64,000 nucleotides of DNA. It comes from Lamellibrachia columna (lineage: Eukaryota; Annelida; Polychaeta; Sabellida; Siboglinidae). Location: assembly GCA_963662155.1 (NCBI GenBank), contig OY759261.1:5380227-5444226 (forward strand), read 5' to 3'. The notes beneath the pieces were generated by a model. The model was given only the letters and a program-made list of their open reading frames with translations, made no database searches and was not told the DNA's origin. The translations under genes were made by a program, and so were the position numbers. Within the stretch, counting starts at the first letter, position 1. The number at the start of each line of letters is the position of its first letter. Shown one piece after another: positions 60,246 to 64,000 of this stretch.

Positions 60246-60745
60246 CAGTCACGGACATGGATAGGGTGAAGTACAGGACATGGATAGGGTGAAGTACAGG
60301 ACATGCACAGAAAGACATGGATAGGGTGAAGTACAGGACATGGATAGGGTGAAGTACAGGACATGCACAGAAAGACATGGATAGGGTGAAGTACAGGACA
60401 TGCACAGAAAGACATGGATAGGGTGAAGTACAGGACATGCACAGAAAGACATGGATAGGGTGAAGTACAGGACATGCACAGAAAGACATGGATAGGGTGA
60501 AGTACAGGACATGCACAGAAAGACATGGATAGGGTGAAGTACAGGACATGGATAGGGTGAAGTACAGGACATGCACAGAAAGACATGGATAGGGTGAAGT
60601 ACAGGACATGGATAGGGTGAAGTACAGGACATGCACAGAAAGACATGGATAGGGTGAAGTACAGGACATGGATAGGGTGAAGTACAGGACATGCACAGAA
60701 AGACATGGATAGGGTGAAGTACAGGACATGCACAGAAAGACACAA
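60246..60745. repeat. Composite 23/37-bp minisatellite
   Basis: Units of acatggatagggtgaagtac plus agg (23 bp), some followed by the 14-bp segment acatgcacagaaag, alternate in short runs. Confidence 0.95.
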
Positions 60746-60779
60746 TAAATGTCAGAGTGCTAAACCGACATCTGAAATC

Positions 60780-61545
60780 TAGCGAGATGATCAATGAACA
60801 CCACTCTCAATCATGTCAATGAACACCAGACTCTCAATCATGTCAATGAACACCAGACTCTCAATTGAGAGAACCCGGGTTTGAATCCGCTTGCTGCCAT
60901 TTTGAAGCTTGGGCAATTTTGTTCACCCAATATTGCCTCAGTTCACTCAGCTGTATAAATGTGTACAGTGTGTACCTGGCTACAGACAGAGGTGGATATG
61001 TCAACAAATAGTCTTCATGCAGTAATTGCAGCATGGCTGAATGCTTCCCAGAGAAGTCAAGTTGGCGTTGGAATGAACAGGTCTGCCAGAGGGTGAAGTG
61101 TAAGGTCTGCCAGGGGGTGAAGTGTAATGTCTGCCAGAGGGTGAAGTGTAAGGTCTGCCAGGGGGTGAAGTGTAAGGTCTGCCTGGGGGTGAAGTATAAG
61201 GTCTGCCAGGGGGTGAAGTGTAAGGTCTGCCAGGGGGTGAAGTGTAAGGTCTGCCAGAGGGTGAAGTGTAAGGTCTGCCAGGGGATGAGGTGTAAGGTCT
61301 GACAGGGGGTGAAGTGTAAGGTCTGCCAGGGGGTGAAGTGTAAGGTCTGCCAGGGGGTGAAGTGTAAGGTCTGCCAGGGGGTGAGGTGTAAGGTGTGCCA
61401 GAGGGTGAAGTGTAAGGTATGCCAGGGGGTGAAGTGTAAGGTCTGCCAGAGGGTGAAGTGTAAGGTCTGCCAGGGGGTGAAGTGTAAGGTCTGCCCGGGG
61501 GTGAAGTGCAAAGCACTTTGAGTGGTCCTACTGACTAAATAATAA
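60780..61545 (+). mobile_element. tRNA-derived SINE copy with internal 24-bp expansion
   Basis: tRNA-like head: a short segment near 60795-60862 is itself repeated about three times; the B box is gggtttgaatcc (GGTTCGANNCC type). The body (gcagtaattgcagcatggct) and tail (aaagcactttgagtggtcc) match the reversed 41.5-kb copy. Confidence 0.78.
61078..61510. repeat. 24-bp minisatellite inside a SINE, about 18 copies
   Basis: The unit is ggtctgccagggggtgaagt plus gtaa. The same 24 bases occur once, reversed, in the unexpanded SINE at 41.57 kb (cacttcaccccctggcagac), so this is an internal expansion. Confidence 0.94.
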
Positions 61546-61549
61546 CATC

Positions 61550-61995
61550 ACCAACACTAAATGCTTAGTTGTAACTATGACACGTCACAGACCTGGATAG
61601 GATATACCCTTTAGAAAGACAAACTAAATATCACACGAGAACTTGCAGAGACACCAAGAATGGAGACACAGAATGATGTGAGGACATCAGAATGATGTGA
61701 GGACATCAGAATGATGTGAGGACATCAGTGGATAAACTACACTGACACTGACAGAACCTGCAACAGAAACGAAGAAGTGTGAAGCAAGACTCGGTTATAG
61801 TGATGTTTTCGCTCAAAGCTTGAGTGGAGTGCAGATACCCCACGTACCCACTTTGTTTTCCTAACCCACAGCTTGAACTGAACTAGTGTAGATAAGGAGG
61901 AAAAAGCTTCAGAGGAAGAGACAGGAACCCACGTGGCCTCAGGGAGTGGACCGCCCTGTGCTACTAACCAGACCCATCTCTCCACATTCTTGTTT
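61550..61995. other. Spacer, no gene seen
   Basis: An 18-bp repeat (aggacatcagaatgatgtg type, about 3 copies) lies at 61672-61728. The 99-codon - strand frame at 61737-62036 has no recognisable domain. Confidence 0.4.
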
Positions 61996-61999
61996 ATAT

Positions 62000-62445
62000 G
62001 ATGAGTCTGACACACTGGGTCATACCACTGCTGCACTAGGAGACTCGCAGTTGTCTAACACACTGGGTCATACCACTGCTGCACTAGGAGACTCACAGTT
62101 GTCTAACACACTGGGTCATACCACTGCTGCACTAGGAGACTCAGTTGTCTAACACATTAAGTCGTACCACTGCTGCACTAGGGGACTCACATTTGTCTAG
62201 CACACTGGGTCATACCACTGCTGCACTAGGGAACTCACAGTTATCTAACACACTGGGTCATACCACTGCTGCACTAGGAGACTCACAGTTGTCTAACACA
62301 CTGGGTCATACCACTGCTGCACTAGGGGACTCACATTTGTCTAGCACACTGGGTCATACCACTGCTGCACTAGGGAACTCACAGTTATCTAACACACTGG
62401 ATCATACCACTGCTGCACAAGGGAACTCACAGTTGTCTATTCACT
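62000..62445. repeat. 48-bp minisatellite, about 9 copies
   Basis: The core is cactgggtcataccactgct followed by gcactaggagactcacagtt. Two-unit higher-order periodicity (ctcacatttgtctag alternating with ctcacagttatctaa) appears in the middle. Confidence 0.95.
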
Positions 62446-62527
62446 GATCAATTGTCTTCAGCAGCTGTTACGAGGCCAATCAAAAACCTAGTAGATACAA
62501 CACAGACAGATAAATAAACAAAGCGTG

Positions 62528-63512
62528 ACACCTTCCTCCCACACATACAAACCTTCCTACCACACAAACAAACCTTCCTCCCACACATACAAACCTTCCT
62601 CCCACACATACAAACCTTCTTCCCACACATACAAACCATCATTCCACAAATACAAACCTTCCTCCCACACATACAAACCTTCCTCCCACACATACAAACC
62701 TTCCTCCCACACATACAAACCTTCCTCCCACACATACAAACCTTCCTCCCACACATACAAACCTTCCTCCCACACATTAAAATCTTCCTCCCACACACAC
62801 AAACCTTCCTCCCACACATACAAACCTTCCTTCCACACATACAAACCTTCCTCCCACACATACAAACATTCCTTCCACACATACAAACCTTCTTCCCACC
62901 CATACAAACCTTCCTTCCACACATACAAACCTTCCTCCCACACATACAAACCTTCTTCCCACACACACAAACCTTCCTTCCACACACACAATCATTCCTT
63001 CCACACATACAAACCTTCTTCCCACACATACAAACCTTCCTCCCACACATACAAACCTTCCTCCCACACATACAAACCTTCCTCCCACACACACAAACCT
63101 TCCTTCCACACATACAAACTTTCCTCCCACACGTACAAACCTTCCTCCCACACACACAAACCTTCCTTCCACACACACAAACCTTCCTCCCACACATACA
63201 AACCTTCCTCCCACACATACAAACCTTCCTCCCACACACACAAACCTTCCTCCCACACACACAAACCTTCCTCCCACACATACAAACCTTCCTTCCACAC
63301 ACACACACCTTCCTCCCACACATACAAACCTTCCTCCCACACACACAAACCTTCCTTCCACACACACAAACCTTCCTCCCACACACACAAACCTTCCTTC
63401 CACACACAAACCTTCCTCCCACACACACAAACCTTCCTTCCACACACACAAACCTTCCTTCCACACACACAAACCTTCCTCCCACACATACAAACCTTCC
63501 TCCCACACATAC
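62528..63512. repeat. 21-bp minisatellite, about 47 copies
   Basis: The core is cacacatacaaaccttcctc. A multiple of three, so frames stay open on both strands (about 350 codons); artefacts. Confidence 0.97.
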
Positions 63513-63549
63513 AAACTTGGTTCTACTTGCATAAAACTTTTGTAACGAA

Positions 63550-64000
63550 TAGGTAAAGATACGTTCTTATATAGCGCGGTATCCAGTCCTTGGGCTTCAA
63601 AGCGTTTTAAAACGCCATCTCGGCTTCTCTGGGAAGAATTCAGCCATGCTGCAATTACTGCATCAAGACTATTCATTTACATATATCCACCTCTGTCTAT
63701 AGCCAGGTACTGAAGCAGTGTGGAGCGAACATATTTGCCCAAAATGCCATTGATACTGCAGCATGAGGATTTGAACTGTGGGTTTCTCAAATGAGACTGA
63801 GATGTTCTAACCATCACTATGTCACAGCGCCCCATGTAAGTACTGACATGTTCTAACCATCACTATGGCACAGCGCCCCATGCAAGTACTGACATGTTCT
63901 AACCACCACTATGGCACAGCGCCCCATGCAAGTACTGACATGTTCTAACCATCACTACGTCACAGCACCCCACACAAGTACTGAGATGTTCTAACCATCA
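63550..64000 (-). mobile_element. tRNA-derived SINE copy; its tRNA-like head is tandemly repeated to the window edge
   Basis: On the + strand ttcttatatagcgcggtatc and gccatgctgcaattactgca match the reversed SINE body. On the - strand the head reads ggcgctgtgacatagtgatg then gttagaacatctcag, with B-box-like agttcaaatcctc. From about 63787 a 46-bp unit containing tgttctaaccatcactatg is repeated about 4 times and runs off the window. Confidence 0.78.

Noticed and set aside
61737..62036. 99-codon - strand frame that might be an upstream phosphatase exon
   Set aside because: No match to FERM or linker motifs and it overlaps the start of the 48-bp array.
62448..63676. Gly/Cys-rich frame of about 350 codons
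   Set aside because: Translation of the 21-bp array. Its last residues run into a SINE fragment, not a gene.

Overview
The window looks like nuclear DNA from an invertebrate animal. Its genes have introns with GT-AG boundaries, the intergenic and intronic DNA is AT-rich, tRNA-derived SINEs and short inverted-repeat transposons are present, and minisatellites are extremely abundant. A marine lophotrochozoan, perhaps a mollusc, is my guess, but nothing here proves the phylum. There are no bacterial-type operons, CRISPR arrays or rRNA genes.

Two genes can be named. At the left edge, on the + strand, lies the 3' part of TMEM177 (exons 1-152 and 1923-2714), a mitochondrial inner-membrane protein that helps COX2/COX20 biogenesis. 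Facing it on the - strand is a PTPN3/PTPN4-family FERM-PDZ tyrosine phosphatase. I could place ten exons between 33400 and 10604. They encode the whole PDZ domain, the linker and essentially the whole phosphatase domain (about 408 residues, all splice phases consistent), including the WPD loop, the catalytic Cys of [10 protein letters not shown] and the Q-loop. The FERM domain was not found and is presumably beyond 64 kb. A 243-bp open segment at 56508-56750 with a strong donor is a possible upstream linker or first exon. In human, TMEM177 and PTPN4 are also neighbours (2q14.2), so this looks like ancient conserved synteny, although here the two genes converge.

Layout: 1-2.7 kb TMEM177; 2.7-9.9 kb intergenic (or ptpn4 3' region) with several arrays, including a 36-bp x about 69 array; 9.9-33.4 kb ptpn4 exons separated by introns full of arrays; 33.4-64 kb either a very long upstream intron or intergenic DNA, made of arrays (31-bp x about 93; 72-bp x about 27; 52-bp x about 28; 21-bp x about 47 and others), a 1.3-kb hAT transposon with perfect 8-bp target duplication, MITEs and SINEs. 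By my rough sum about 45% of the window is tandem repeat.

The most unusual signal concerns where the minisatellites sit. Two arrays inside ptpn4 are built from a unit that spans an exon-intron boundary, so the real 5' splice site is followed by 12 and 14 further tandem donor sequences. Several other arrays are internal expansions of SINE copies, including one that multiplies a tRNA-like pol III A box about eight times. Most long open frames in the window come from arrays whose unit length is a multiple of three and are not believable genes.
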